This document shows positions 8,728 to 17,284 of a stretch of 53,472 nt of DNA, in pieces. Every line of letters starts with the position of its first letter. Position 1 is the stretch's first letter. Made by a program: the position numbers and the translations under genes. The notes beneath the pieces were generated by a model. It made no database searches. It saw only the letters and a list, made by a program, of their open reading frames with translations, and was not told the origin of the DNA. Source of the stretch: an uncultured Bacilli bacterium (GTDB lineage: Bacteria > Bacillota_I > Bacilli_A > RF39 > UBA660); contig CAKOND010000009.1 in NCBI GenBank assembly GCA_934096945.1, forward strand, positions 1 through 53,472. The letters run 5' to 3'.

Positions 8728-9607
8728 TATTTATTAACTTCTTATATGCTTTTTCCAGTATATTTTCTTTTCTAAATAAAATTGATTTTTTTAAGAATTC
8801 TTTCCTTATATCACTCATGTATGGAGTTTCATCTATTATTGAGTTTATTTTGCTCATATCAATTTTAGGATATATTCTAAGTAATGCATCGTTTAAGTCA
8901 CTGATATTTTTTAGATAAAATTCATTATAGGTAAGTTTCTTTGAGTCATATTTATATACTGGATAAATGCTAAATACTGTATTTTTAAAATCTGTTTCTG
9001 ATTTCATAATCTCTTTCATTTTTTCATCACTTAAAAGTGGATGAAGTGTTGAACCACAGTCATATATTGGTGCAAAGTCAACATTGTTATAAGTAATAAT
9101 GAAACCAAAATTTGATAAATGTCTGTCTACATTACCAATAAGGGTATCAACAACAAACATATCCCAGAACTTGATTATCATATTTTTTTTATCACAATTT
9201 AATCTGTTCATAACTTCATAAATATCCACAATATCTGTTGTAAATTTTTTATCAACTTCTGTAATACTATTAGCAAGTGATGAAAACTCTACTAATCTTG
9301 TGTTATTGGTAGTAAAGTCCTTACATGCAACTACCACTTTTTTCTTAATTGGCATTATTGTACTTTCTTCATCGTAAGTACCTATAATTACTTCTTGAGT
9401 AGGAATGCCAATACTTGAAAATATTTTACAGCCGATATATTCTGAAAAAACATTATTCATGTATGATAGTGGCAAATTTTTTTCACGAATAGGGTCTGGA
9501 AATTTTAAAAGATATAAATCGTTATTATATTCTATTTTTTTCTTTTTTTCACTGCCGCCATATTCACAAATCATCTCTTTACAATTTGTAAAATTAATTT
9601 CATTCAT
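8717..9607 (-). CDS. HipA/CtkA-like protein kinase
   Basis: A 296-aa protein with the ligand pattern of HipA-type serine/threonine kinases: an N-terminal lysine strand (LYLLKFP, about residue 32), the catalytic GNVDRHLSNFGFI (about 177-189) and the metal-binding FAPIYDCGSTL (about 196-206). It lacks the separate N-terminal subdomain of classical HipA (about 440 aa), so it resembles the short, CtkA-like branch. A start 18 codons further up is possible, but ATG at 9607 follows GAAGGAGTG at 6 nt. No hipB-like gene precedes it; the nearest helix-turn-helix gene is convergent. Substrate and any toxin role are unknown. Confidence 0.75.
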   Translation of the reverse strand: MNEINFTNCKEMICEYGGSEKKKKIEYNNDLYLLKFPDPIREKNLPLSYMNNVFSEYIGCKIFSSIGIPTQEVIIGTYDEESTIMPIKKKVVVACKDFTTNNTRLVEFSSLANSITEVDKKFTTDIVDIYEVMNRLNCDKKNMIIKFWDMFVVDTLIGNVDRHLSNFGFIITYNNVDFAPIYDCGSTLHPLLSDEKMKEIMKSETDFKNTVFSIYPVYKYDSKKLTYNEFYLKNISDLNDALLRIYPKIDMSKINSIIDETPYMSDIRKEFLKKSILFRKENILEKAYKKLINTSD

Positions 9608-9683
9608 GGAAATCACTCCTTCTTTAAGTAATATTTTATCATTTTTTTTAGTATCTGTCATTAATTAATTGTTTTTTACAAAC

Positions 9684-9717
9684 AAAAATCTTAAGACAAT
9701 AAGTCCTAAGATTTTTA
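9684..9717 (-). terminator. Terminator of the str operon/tuf
   Basis: On the minus strand AAAAATCTTAGGAC and GTCTTAAGATTTTT form a stem with a 5-nt loop and one mismatch, followed by a T-rich tail. It lies 16 nt after the tuf stop. Confidence 0.85.
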
Positions 9718-9732
9718 ATTTTATATCATCAA

Positions 9733-10899
9733 TTATTTAAGAATTTCAGATACAACTCCGGCACCAACAGTTCTTCCACCTTCACGGATAGAGAATTTAG
9801 TTCCGTTTTCTAGAGCAACTGGAGCGATAAGTTCAACAGTCATGTCAACATTATCACCAGGCATAACCATTTCTACTCCTTCAGGTAATTCAATAACACC
9901 TGTTACGTCAGTAGTTCTGAAATAGAATTGTGGACGATAATTTGAGAAGAATGGTGTATGACGTCCTCCTTCTTCTTTAGATAGAACGTATACGCTTGCT
10001 TTGAATTTTGTATGAGGTGTAACACTTCCTGGTTTAGCCAAAACTTGTCCACGTTCAACGCCATCACGAGCAATACCACGAAGTAAGCATCCAGCATTGT
10101 CACCAGCTTGAGCATAGTCTAGAGATTTTCTAAACATTTCAATACCAGTAACAACTGTTTTAGTTGTAGGTCTTAGACCAACGATTTCAACTTCGTCGTT
10201 AAGTTTTAGTTGTCCACGTTCAACACGTCCAGTAACAACTGTTCCACGTCCTGAGATAGTGAATACGTCTTCAATACTCATTAGGAATGGTTTTTCAGTA
10301 TCACGAACTGGTGCATCAATATAAGAATCAACAGCAGCCATTAAGTCACGGATACTTTGAGCAGCAGCTTCATCCCCTTCAAGGGCTTTTAAAGCACTAC
10401 CACGAATAATAGGACATTCAGAATCATATCCATATTCTCCTAATAATTCTCTGATTTCCATTTCTACTAAATCAAGTAGTTCTGGGTCATCAACTTGGTC
10501 ACATTTATTCATGTAAACCACGATCTTAGGCACACCAACTTGACGAGATAACAAAATGTGTTCTCTAGTTTGTGGCATAGGACCATCTGCAGCAGATACA
10601 ACTAGGATAGCTCCATCCATTTGTGCAGCACCAGTGATCATGTTTTTAACATAGTCAGCATGGCCTGGACAGTCAACGTGTGCATAGTGACGTTTTTCAG
10701 TTTCGTATTCAACATGCGCAGTGTTGATAGTTATACCTCTTTCTCTTTCTTCTGGAGCTTTGTCGATATCAGCATAATCAACAAATTGTCCAAAGTATTT
10801 TGTGATCGCAGCAGTTAATGTTGTTTTACCATGGTCAACGTGTCCAATGGTACCAATATTAACGTGTTCTTTTGAACGATCGAATTTTTCTCTTGCCAT
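9733..10899 (-). CDS. tuf: Elongation factor Tu
   Basis: GTPase that brings aminoacyl-tRNA to the ribosome. All GTP-binding elements are present: GHVDHGKTT (about residue 18), the switch I GITINTAHVEYET, DCPGHADYVKNMITGAAQMD, NKCD and SALK. Domains 2 and 3 follow, with GRGTVVTGRVERG and the C-terminal GGRTVGAGVVSEILK. At 388 aa it is a few residues shorter than usual (about 394). The start follows GGAGGAAATTAT. It is the last gene of the str operon, but a promoter in the 73-nt gap after fusA suggests extra, independent transcription. GC content is visibly higher than in the neighbours, as expected for a highly expressed gene. Confidence 0.99.
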   Translation of the reverse strand: MAREKFDRSKEHVNIGTIGHVDHGKTTLTAAITKYFGQFVDYADIDKAPEERERGITINTAHVEYETEKRHYAHVDCPGHADYVKNMITGAAQMDGAILVVSAADGPMPQTREHILLSRQVGVPKIVVYMNKCDQVDDPELLDLVEMEIRELLGEYGYDSECPIIRGSALKALEGDEAAAQSIRDLMAAVDSYIDAPVRDTEKPFLMSIEDVFTISGRGTVVTGRVERGQLKLNDEVEIVGLRPTTKTVVTGIEMFRKSLDYAQAGDNAGCLLRGIARDGVERGQVLAKPGSVTPHTKFKASVYVLSKEEGGRHTPFFSNYRPQFYFRTTDVTGVIELPEGVEMVMPGDNVDMTVELIAPVALENGTKFSIREGGRTVGAGVVSEILK

Positions 10900-10934
10900 A
10901 TAATAATTTCCTCCTTTTCTTATATTACTATTAT

Positions 10935-10963
10935 ATTTTATCTAATGCTTGAAGATTTTTCAA
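10935..10963 (-). promoter_or_regulatory. Internal promoter in front of tuf
   Basis: TTGAAA, 17-nt spacer, TAAAAT on the minus strand, between the fusA stop and the tuf ribosome binding site. Confidence 0.5.
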
Positions 10964-10972
10964 GTATTATTC

Positions 10973-13045
10973 TTAATTTATGCTGTTTTTCTTTATAATT
11001 TCTTCAGCAATATTTTTTGGAACTTCTTCATAATGGTCTAAAGTCATTGTGAAGTTACCACGTCCTTGAGAGTTTGAACGTAAACTTGTAGCATAACCAA
11101 ACATTTCTGCTAGTGGAACCATTGCATTAATTGATAATGCATTTCCACGAGATTCATTTCCAAGTGGTTTACCACGTCTACTAGTTAAATCTCCCATAAC
11201 GTTACCCATATATTCTTCTGGAACAACTACTTCTACTTTCATAATTGGTTCTAGAAGTACAGGTTTGCACTTATTTTTAGCTTCTTTTAAAGCCATAGAT
11301 GCAGCAATTTTGAAGGCCATTTCTGATGAGTCTACATCATGGTATGATCCATCAAATAATGTTGCTTTAACATCTACCATTGGATAACCAGCAAGGATAC
11401 CACCAGCCATAGCTTCTTGTAATCCTTTATCTGTTACAGGTATATATTCACGAGGAACTACACCACCAACGATAGCATCAACGAATTCATATCCTTTTTC
11501 AGGATTTGGTTCAAACTTAACCCAAACATGTCCGTATTGTCCACGTCCACCTGATTGTTTGATATATTTACCTTCACATTCAGCAGCTTGAGTAAGTGTT
11601 TCACGGTAAGCAACTTGTGGTTTACCTTTATTACATTCAACATTAAATTCACGACGCATACGGTCAACAATAATGTCTAGGTGTAATTCACCCATTCCAG
11701 ATAGAACTGTTTGACCAGTTTCTGTATCTGTTTTAACTCTTAGAGTTGGGTCTTCTTCAACTAGTTTTTGAATAGCAATAGCCATTTTATCTTGGTCATT
11801 TTTACTCTTTGGTTCAATAGCTATATCAATAACTGGAGCTGGGAATTCCATACCCTTCATGATACATGGGTTCTTTTCATCACATAATGTATCTGCAGTT
11901 GTAGTATTTTTTAGACCAACTGCTGCAGCGATTTCTCCTGCATATACTTCAGTAATTTCTTTTCTTTGGTTAGCATGCATTTGTAGAATACGACCAATTC
12001 TTTCTTTTTCGTCTTTTGTTGAGTTTAAAACGTATGAACCACTTTTTAAAACTCCTGAATAAACACGGAAGAATGAAAGTCTACCAACATATGGGTCAGT
12101 CATAATCTTAAATGCTAGTGCTGTGAATGGTTCGGAATCACTTGGATGTCTTAATACATCGTTTCCTTTTGCATCAGTACATTCAATAGCTTCAATATCA
12201 GTTGGTGCTGGTAGGTAATCAATAACAGCATCAAGTAAAGCACGTGTTCCTTTATCTCCTAGAGCATCAGCACATAATACTGGGAAGAATCCTACAGATA
12301 ATGTAGCTTTTCTGATAGCTGCTTTTAATTCATCAACAGTTATTTCTCCACCATCTAGGTATTTCATCATTAGATCTTCATCAAAATCAGCTACTGCTTC
12401 AATTAATTTAGTTCTATATTCTTCAGTTTTTTGTACCATGTCTGCTGGAATTTCCATTTCAGTTAATTCTTGTTTTTCAGTTCCATCATATTTGTATGCT
12501 TTTTTAGCAACTAAATCAATGTAACCTTCAAAGAATTGTTCAGCACCAATTGGTAACATAATTGGAGCAGCGTTAGCACCTAATCTACTTTTAATTGTAT
12601 CAAGTGAATAGTAGAAATCAGCACCCATCTTTTCCATTTTGTTAGCACAAATCATTCTTGGTACTTTATATTCGTTAGCTTGTCTCCAAACAGTTTCAGT
12701 TTGAGGTTCTACACCTGCTTGAGCATCAATTAGAGCTATAGCACCGTCTAAAACTCTTAAACTTCTTTGAACTTCGATAGTAAAGTCTACGTGACCTGGA
12801 GTATCGATAATGTTTAATCTATATCCTTTCCAGTGACAAGTAGTAGCGGCAGAAGTAATTGTAATACCTCTTTCCTTTTCTTGTTCCATCCAGTCCATTT
12901 GAGATTCACCTTCGTGAGTTTCTCCGATTTTGTGTGTAATACCAGTTAAGAATAAAATTCTTTCTGTTGTAGTTGTTTTACCAGCATCGATGTGAGCCAT
13001 GATACCGATATTTCTTATTTTGTCAATTGAAACGTCTCTAGCCAT
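10973..13045 (-). CDS. fusA: Elongation factor G
   Basis: Translocase GTPase. Visible: AHIDAGKTTTTERILF (P-loop, near residue 15), GITITSAATTCHWKGYRLNI (switch region), DTPGHVDFTIEVQRSLRVLD, NKMEKMGADF, and the C-terminal EF-G domains with SGGRGQYGHVWVKFEP and TLDHYEEVPKNIAEEII. Normal length, about 690 aa. An ATG four codons upstream (13057) overlaps the rpsG stop as ATGGTAA; the ATG at 13045 gives the usual MARDVS start. Neither has a strong ribosome binding site, so translation is probably coupled to rpsG. Third gene of the str operon. Confidence 0.98.
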   Translation of the reverse strand: MARDVSIDKIRNIGIMAHIDAGKTTTTERILFLTGITHKIGETHEGESQMDWMEQEKERGITITSAATTCHWKGYRLNIIDTPGHVDFTIEVQRSLRVLDGAIALIDAQAGVEPQTETVWRQANEYKVPRMICANKMEKMGADFYYSLDTIKSRLGANAAPIMLPIGAEQFFEGYIDLVAKKAYKYDGTEKQELTEMEIPADMVQKTEEYRTKLIEAVADFDEDLMMKYLDGGEITVDELKAAIRKATLSVGFFPVLCADALGDKGTRALLDAVIDYLPAPTDIEAIECTDAKGNDVLRHPSDSEPFTALAFKIMTDPYVGRLSFFRVYSGVLKSGSYVLNSTKDEKERIGRILQMHANQRKEITEVYAGEIAAAVGLKNTTTADTLCDEKNPCIMKGMEFPAPVIDIAIEPKSKNDQDKMAIAIQKLVEEDPTLRVKTDTETGQTVLSGMGELHLDIIVDRMRREFNVECNKGKPQVAYRETLTQAAECEGKYIKQSGGRGQYGHVWVKFEPNPEKGYEFVDAIVGGVVPREYIPVTDKGLQEAMAGGILAGYPMVDVKATLFDGSYHDVDSSEMAFKIAASMALKEAKNKCKPVLLEPIMKVEVVVPEEYMGNVMGDLTSRRGKPLGNESRGNALSINAMVPLAEMFGYATSLRSNSQGRGNFTMTLDHYEEVPKNIAEEIIKKNSIN

Positions 13046-13050
13046 AGTGT

Positions 13051-13518
13051 TTACCATCTATAGTGAGCAAATGCTTTATTTGCTTCTGCCATTCTATGAG
13101 TGTCTTCACGTTTTTTGCAAGCTCCACCAGTACCATTTGAGGCATCTATGATTTCGTTTGCAAGATTAATGGCCATTCCCTTTCCATTTCTTAATTTTGC
13201 ATAATTAACTAACCATCTTAAAGCTAGTGTTTGAGCTCTTTCATCATTAACTTCCATTGGAACTTGATAATTTGAGCCCCCAACTCTACGAGATTTAACT
13301 TCAAGAGCTGGTTTGATATTTTCTAATGCAGCATTATAAACTTCTAAAGCTGGTTTTCCAGTTTTTTCAGCAACTATATCAAATGCTTCATATAATATCT
13401 TTTGAGCTGTACCTTTTTTACCATCTAACATAATTTGATTTACTAATTTAGTAACTACTTTTGAATTATATATAGGATCTGGTAGTACATCTCTTTTAAC
13501 TGCACGTCTTTTACGCAT
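13051..13518 (-). CDS. rpsG: 30S ribosomal protein S7
   Basis: A 155-aa primary 16S rRNA-binding protein of the small-subunit head. Starts MRKRRAVKRDVLPDPIYNSK and contains the family signature KVVTKLVNQIMLDGKKGTAQ, then KSRRVGGSNYQVPMEV near residue 75. Start has GGAGGAAAATTAA upstream. It lies 20 nt downstream of rpsL and its stop abuts fusA. In other bacteria S7 represses its own operon through an mRNA site; no such site is obvious in the short gap here. Confidence 0.98.
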   Translation of the reverse strand: MRKRRAVKRDVLPDPIYNSKVVTKLVNQIMLDGKKGTAQKILYEAFDIVAEKTGKPALEVYNAALENIKPALEVKSRRVGGSNYQVPMEVNDERAQTLALRWLVNYAKLRNGKGMAINLANEIIDASNGTGGACKKREDTHRMAEANKAFAHYRW

Positions 13519-13538
13519 TTAATTTTCCTCCTATTCTA

Positions 13539-13952
13539 TTATTTTTTGTCTTTTTTAGTTCCGTATTTACTACGTCCTTGTTTACGGTCTTGAACTCCGT
13601 GAGTATCAAGTGTACCTCTTACGATATGATAACGAACACCGATTAAATCCTTAACACGGCCACCTCTTACTAAAACAACACTGTGTTCTTGTAAGTTATG
13701 TCCTTCTCCTGGAATATAAGCATCGATTTCTTTACCATTAGAAAGTCTAACACGAGCATATTTTCTTAATGCTGAGTTCGGTTTTTTAGGTGTTCTTGTA
13801 CCAACTTTAGTACAAACTCCTCTTTTTTGTGGACTCTTTGCATCAGTTTGTTTCTTTTCTAGAGTGTTAAATCCAACATTTAATACTGGACTTTTACTCT
13901 TTCTTGTTTTTTTGCTTCGATTTTTCTTTACTAATTGATTGATCGTAGGCAT
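13539..13952 (-). CDS. rpsL: 30S ribosomal protein S12
   Basis: A 137-aa decoding-centre protein. Starts MPTINQLVKKNRSKK and carries the conserved KKPNSALRKYARVRLSNG and GEGHNLQEHSVVLVRGG loops. The streptomycin-relevant lysines (TPKKPNSALRK) are wild-type in appearance. First gene of the str operon; ribosome binding site GGAAAGGAGCG. A promoter and a leader hairpin lie upstream. Confidence 0.98.
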   Translation of the reverse strand: MPTINQLVKKNRSKKTRKSKSPVLNVGFNTLEKKQTDAKSPQKRGVCTKVGTRTPKKPNSALRKYARVRLSNGKEIDAYIPGEGHNLQEHSVVLVRGGRVKDLIGVRYHIVRGTLDTHGVQDRKQGRSKYGTKKDKK

Positions 13953-14011
13953 TTATTTTCGCTCCTTTCCATTAACACACATCCTGGTGTATCGAACATT
14001 GTTTTAAACTA

Positions 14012-14031
14012 GGTTCTACCTAAGCAGAACC
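14012..14031 (-). promoter_or_regulatory. Hairpin in the rpsL leader
   Basis: GGTTCT, an 8-nt loop and AGAACC on the minus strand, in the roughly 90-nt untranslated leader of the str operon. It has no T-run right after it, so an attenuator is unlikely; a regulatory or stabilising role is inferred only. Confidence 0.35.
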
Positions 14032-14053
14032 CGTTTTTTCAAAATGCAAATAT

Positions 14054-14083
14054 ACTATAACATTAATATGATATGTTTGTCAA
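14054..14083 (-). promoter_or_regulatory. str operon promoter
   Basis: Perfect TTGACA, 18-nt spacer, TATAGT on the minus strand, about 100 nt before rpsL. It is one of the best sigma-A-type promoters in the window. Confidence 0.8.
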
Positions 14084-14134
14084 GAAAAAATAATGATTTT
14101 TTGCTATTTTAAGCAACGTTTTTACCACAACAAT

Positions 14135-14161
14135 AAAATCACAGTGTTTAACTGTGATTTT
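14135..14161 (-). terminator. Bidirectional terminator between str operon and exporter operon
   Basis: Perfect 11-bp stem AAAATCACAGT / ACTGTGATTTT with a 5-nt loop, overlapping the stop of the 45-aa gene. A and T runs on both sides allow function in either direction. Confidence 0.7.
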
Positions 14162-14297
14162 AAAATGAATTATAAAATCTATATATAAGGTAAACCGCAA
14201 AAAGTAGTGCCAACAAAAGTATACCACTTAAGACAAGCATTTCCACCAAGCCCCAACCTCTTTTATCTTTTAATTTATTATTTATATTTTTAAGCAT
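14160..14297 (-). CDS. 45-aa prepilin-like membrane microprotein
   Basis: A very small protein: a basic start (MLKNINNKLKDKRG) directly followed by WGLVEMLVLSGILLLALLFA and a short polar end. The stretch G-WGLVE followed by a hydrophobic helix copies the class III (prepilin peptidase) cleavage pattern, Gly before a hydrophobic residue and Glu at position +5. The start at 14297 has AGGTGAT at 4 nt; longer starts lack a ribosome binding site. It lies 63 nt after the MacB-like permease gene on the same strand. It could be a pilin-like subunit, an exporter accessory peptide, or simply a single-pass peptide that matches by chance. Confidence 0.55.
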   Translation of the reverse strand: MLKNINNKLKDKRGWGLVEMLVLSGILLLALLFAVYLIYRFYNSF

Positions 14298-14360
14298 TTT
14301 TATCACCTGTAAGTGTATTATATAAAAAATGATTATAATTGTCAATTGAATAGCAATAAA

Positions 14361-15593
14361 TTATTCATATTTTAGGGCTTCAACTGGGTCTAGTTTTCCA
14401 GCTTTTATAGCGGGATATATTCCAAATACTATGCCAATTAAACCACAGAAAATTATAATTTTAATCATTGTTATCATATCTATTTCTAATATAAACTTAT
14501 ATGACGTATATTTAGAAATCGCAAAATTAACTCCAAGAGTTGCTAACCAAGCAAATATTATTCCAATTAATCCTGAAAATAATGTTAGCATTATACCTTC
14601 AATAAGAAATTGAAATACTATGTCGCTGTTTTTAGCCCCAAGCGCCATACGTATCCCTGTTTCTTTTATTCTTTCACTAACAGAAACAAGCATTATATTC
14701 ATTATTCCAACGCCACCAACAACAATTGATAAGCTGGCAATTCCTACAAAAACAAGTTCTACAATATTAACCATGCTTTCAACGTTTGACATTAACATAT
14801 CTAAGTCCAAAGAAAAACATGTATAATTTTCCGCAGACAAGTATTGATTTAAAATATCTTTTACTTCTTTTTTTATGTCTTTAGTGTATTCATTATTTGT
14901 TGGACTAAAATAATAAGTTGTACTTGGATAAACTTTCATATATTCTTTAGCATAGTAATAAGAAATGTAAATGTGTCCAGGCTCTTGCATTGATAATTCA
15001 TTTTCTTCGTATTTTAAAATACCAATTATTTCAAACTCATTATTATTAATATTTATTTTCTTACCTACCACATTTGTTTTTCCTAATAAATCTTTGGCAA
15101 CATCTTCTCTAAGCATAACATAAGGCATTTTATTTATAATGTCTTTTTTAGTTAAAAATCTTCCTTGAACTAAATCATCTTCACTTAAGTTTGGAAAATT
15201 TAATTCAAAATAATTTTCATCAATAGCATAGTATTGGCCATCTAAATCGTATAAAAAACTATTTTTATTTTTTAGTATTTGATCATATTCATCATAAGTA
15301 AATAATAATGATTTACTCATTTTATCTATTTTATTACTACTTTTAGCATAGTTTTTAAGATCATTTTCAACAAAATTTTTTTCTATATTTGTCTGATACA
15401 AAACGTTAAAGGTAATTAATTCGGTAGCTATTTCAGAAATAGTATTATTCATAGTTTTTTTTGTTGCATTTGATAAAGCGAAAATTATAGTAATGGAAAA
15501 GATGCCTACAATTATTCCGAGCATTGTTAAAAATGTTCTTAATTTGTTTAATCTTAATTCTTTAAAAACTGTTTTAATTGATTCCCATATCAT
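14361..15593 (-). CDS. MacB/YknZ-like ABC transporter permease
   Basis: A 410-aa permease with the MacB topology: one N-terminal helix (about residues 20-42, LRTFLTMLGIIVGIFSI), a large extracytoplasmic domain (about 45-270) and three C-terminal helices (FtsX domain) with VGGVGIMNIMLVSVSERIKE and GIRMALGAKNSDI, the coupling-region signature. It ends in the usual YPAIKAGKLDPVEALKYE. Start overlaps the ATPase stop by 4 nt (ATGA). With the ATPase and adaptor it should form a tripartite exporter acting from the membrane outward; peptide-like substrates or self-protection are typical of the family. Confidence 0.93.
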   Translation of the reverse strand: MIWESIKTVFKELRLNKLRTFLTMLGIIVGIFSITIIFALSNATKKTMNNTISEIATELITFNVLYQTNIEKNFVENDLKNYAKSSNKIDKMSKSLLFTYDEYDQILKNKNSFLYDLDGQYYAIDENYFELNFPNLSEDDLVQGRFLTKKDIINKMPYVMLREDVAKDLLGKTNVVGKKININNNEFEIIGILKYEENELSMQEPGHIYISYYYAKEYMKVYPSTTYYFSPTNNEYTKDIKKEVKDILNQYLSAENYTCFSLDLDMLMSNVESMVNIVELVFVGIASLSIVVGGVGIMNIMLVSVSERIKETGIRMALGAKNSDIVFQFLIEGIMLTLFSGLIGIIFAWLATLGVNFAISKYTSYKFILEIDMITMIKIIIFCGLIGIVFGIYPAIKAGKLDPVEALKYE

Positions 15594-16276
15594 AATGTTT
15601 TCACTTCCTCATCAGAAATTATTTTTCCATCAGATAAAGTAACTATTCTTCTGGCTTCTTTAGCTAGTTCTAAGTCATGGGTTACAATTATTACTGTTTT
15701 TCCTTTTTTATTTAGGTCTTTTAAGATGGAAAGTATTTGTTTTCCTGTTTTAACATCTAAGGCACCGGTTGGTTCATCTGCTAAAATTATTTCGGGGTCA
15801 GTTACTAAAGCTCTAGATATTGCTACTCTTTGTTGTTCTCCTCCAGAAAGCTCTTTGGGTTTATGGTATAGTCTTTCACTTATGCCTACTTCTTTAGCAA
15901 CTTTGTTAATGATTTTCCTTCTATTTGATTTTGATACTTTTTTATATATTAATGGTATTTCAATATTTTCATAAGCAGATAATTTATTTAATAAATTAAA
16001 ATTTTGAAATATAAAGCCAAAGTTCTTGTTTCTTATACTTGCTAACTCTCTTTTCTTTTTGTTATTCATTTTTTCATCTAATAAAATATAGTCACCAGTA
16101 AAGTTACTGTCCATACAGGATATAATATTTAATAAAGTAGATTTACCACTTCCACTTTTGCCAATTATAGAAACAAATTCCCCCTTATTTATTGTAAGAT
16201 TTATATTATTTAATGCTTTTACTTTGTTGTCTTCTGTCAAATAATATTCTTTATTTACATTTTTTAAATTTATCAT
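15590..16276 (-). CDS. MacB/LolD-type ABC transporter ATP-binding protein
   Basis: A 228-aa nucleotide-binding subunit. Walker A GKSGSGKST (about residue 39), Q-loop FIFQNFNLLNKLSAYENIEIP, signature LSGGEQQRVAISRAL (about 143), Walker B IILADEPTGALD and the switch His in VIIVTHD. The Q-loop and PTGALD sequence are those of the MacB/LolD/FtsE group. It is the middle gene of the adaptor-ATPase-permease operon. Confidence 0.95.
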   Translation of the reverse strand: MINLKNVNKEYYLTEDNKVKALNNINLTINKGEFVSIIGKSGSGKSTLLNIISCMDSNFTGDYILLDEKMNNKKKRELASIRNKNFGFIFQNFNLLNKLSAYENIEIPLIYKKVSKSNRRKIINKVAKEVGISERLYHKPKELSGGEQQRVAISRALVTDPEIILADEPTGALDVKTGKQILSILKDLNKKGKTVIIVTHDLELAKEARRIVTLSDGKIISDEEVKTL

Positions 16277-16282
16277 TTTAAA

Positions 16283-17152
16283 TCAATTCCATTCTTCAAT
16301 AATATCTCCAGCATTTAAACCTGATACGATTTCTACTTGATTATTTGTTATAATACCTATTTCTACATAGTTTTTGGCTTTTTCTGGAATAGTTGTTTTG
16401 TATAAAATATTTTTATAAAAGTCTAATTTATATTCAGGTTTTACAACATAATATTTGTTGTCTTCATCCATTTGAAGTGCTGTATAAGGAATTACTAAGG
16501 CATTTGTTTTTTCAGCTACAACTACTTTGATGCTTGCACCATATCCAAATTTTATTTCATCACTATAATCAATTTTTATTTTTACTTTAAATTTTCCATC
16601 AGTAGGAAGTTTGGCAATATATGATACACTGCCTTCTACGTCTTTATTTAAAGCTGTAATGTGTACACTTGCCTTTTGACCTACAGTAAGCATAGCAACT
16701 TCATTTTCGGAAACATACATTTCGATACCTATGTTATTTAAATCATAAATTTGATATTGCTTTAAACCGTTATTTTCAACTTCAAAATACATCCCATCAA
16801 TTGGTGAAGTTATATTTTGATTGTATCCATTAATGATGCCTCTTAGAATTTTTTGTTTAGCTGTTACAATTTCTCCATCACTTACGAAAGTTTCTTTTAT
16901 ATCACTATAACTTGGTATATCTAAATTTTTTATATTAAAAGATGTAATTTCTCCGGTTCCTTTGACATGTGCTGTAAGATTTTTAATTTCTACCTTATAT
17001 TCTTCAAAATAATAATTAATATCTGCCTCATTTATGTTATCTATATTATTAGTAAAAACATTTACAACAATAAAAACGACTTCAATTATCACAAATAATA
17101 TCACACATGTAATAAGAGTAATTTTTAACCAATTCTTTTTCTTATTTTTCAT
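16283..17152 (-). CDS. MacA/YknX-like membrane-fusion (HlyD-family) adaptor
   Basis: A 289-aa protein with an N-terminal membrane anchor (about residues 10-32) and an extracytoplasmic region. It has a lipoyl/beta-barrel arrangement: ETFVSDGEIVTAKQKIL, SPIDGMYFEVENNG, VGQKASVHITALNKDVEGSV and a C-terminal GLNAGDIIEEWN typical of efflux adaptors. It lacks the long alpha-hairpin of Gram-negative MacA, as in YknX of Bacillus. The start at 17152 follows AGAGGTTGATATGT and is preferred over an in-frame ATG ten codons upstream. First gene of the exporter operon; promoter divergent from the YtrABC-like operon. Confidence 0.82.
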   Translation of the reverse strand: MKNKKKNWLKITLITCVILFVIIEVVFIVVNVFTNNIDNINEADINYYFEEYKVEIKNLTAHVKGTGEITSFNIKNLDIPSYSDIKETFVSDGEIVTAKQKILRGIINGYNQNITSPIDGMYFEVENNGLKQYQIYDLNNIGIEMYVSENEVAMLTVGQKASVHITALNKDVEGSVSYIAKLPTDGKFKVKIKIDYSDEIKFGYGASIKVVVAEKTNALVIPYTALQMDEDNKYYVVKPEYKLDFYKNILYKTTIPEKAKNYVEIGIITNNQVEIVSGLNAGDIIEEWN

Positions 17153-17177
17153 ACATATCAACCTCTTTTTCTTTTTA

Positions 17178-17206
17178 ATCATATCATATTTTATTTTTAT
17201 TTACAA
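17178..17206 (-). promoter_or_regulatory. Promoter of the MacAB-like exporter operon
   Basis: TTGTAA, 17-nt spacer, TATGAT with a TGA extension on the minus strand. Its -35 lies 10 nt from the -35 of the divergent promoter, so one bound regulator could affect both. Confidence 0.6.
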
Positions 17207-17215
17207 TAAAAGGAC

Positions 17216-17244
17216 TTGATTTATATCTTTTAATATGGTATATT
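17216..17244 (+). promoter_or_regulatory. Promoter of the YtrABC-like operon
   Basis: TTGATT, 17-nt spacer, TATATT preceded by TGG (extended -10). It is directly followed by an inverted repeat at the expected transcription start. Confidence 0.65.
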
Positions 17245-17249
17245 TTATC

Positions 17250-17270
17250 TGTACTAGTACATATAGTACA
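17250..17270. promoter_or_regulatory. Candidate operator of the GntR/YtrA-type regulator
   Basis: TGTACTA, 7-nt spacer, TAGTACA; the left arm is itself part of the palindrome TGTACTAGTACA. It sits 6 nt after the -10 box and just before the ribosome binding site of the first gene, so binding would block transcription of the operon that encodes the regulator. Confidence 0.55.
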
Positions 17271-17284
17271 ATGGAGGATAAAAA

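Noticed and set aside
8463..9607. A hipBA toxin-antitoxin operon
   Set aside because: The helix-turn-helix gene and the HipA-like gene are convergent with a terminator between them, so they are not one operon.
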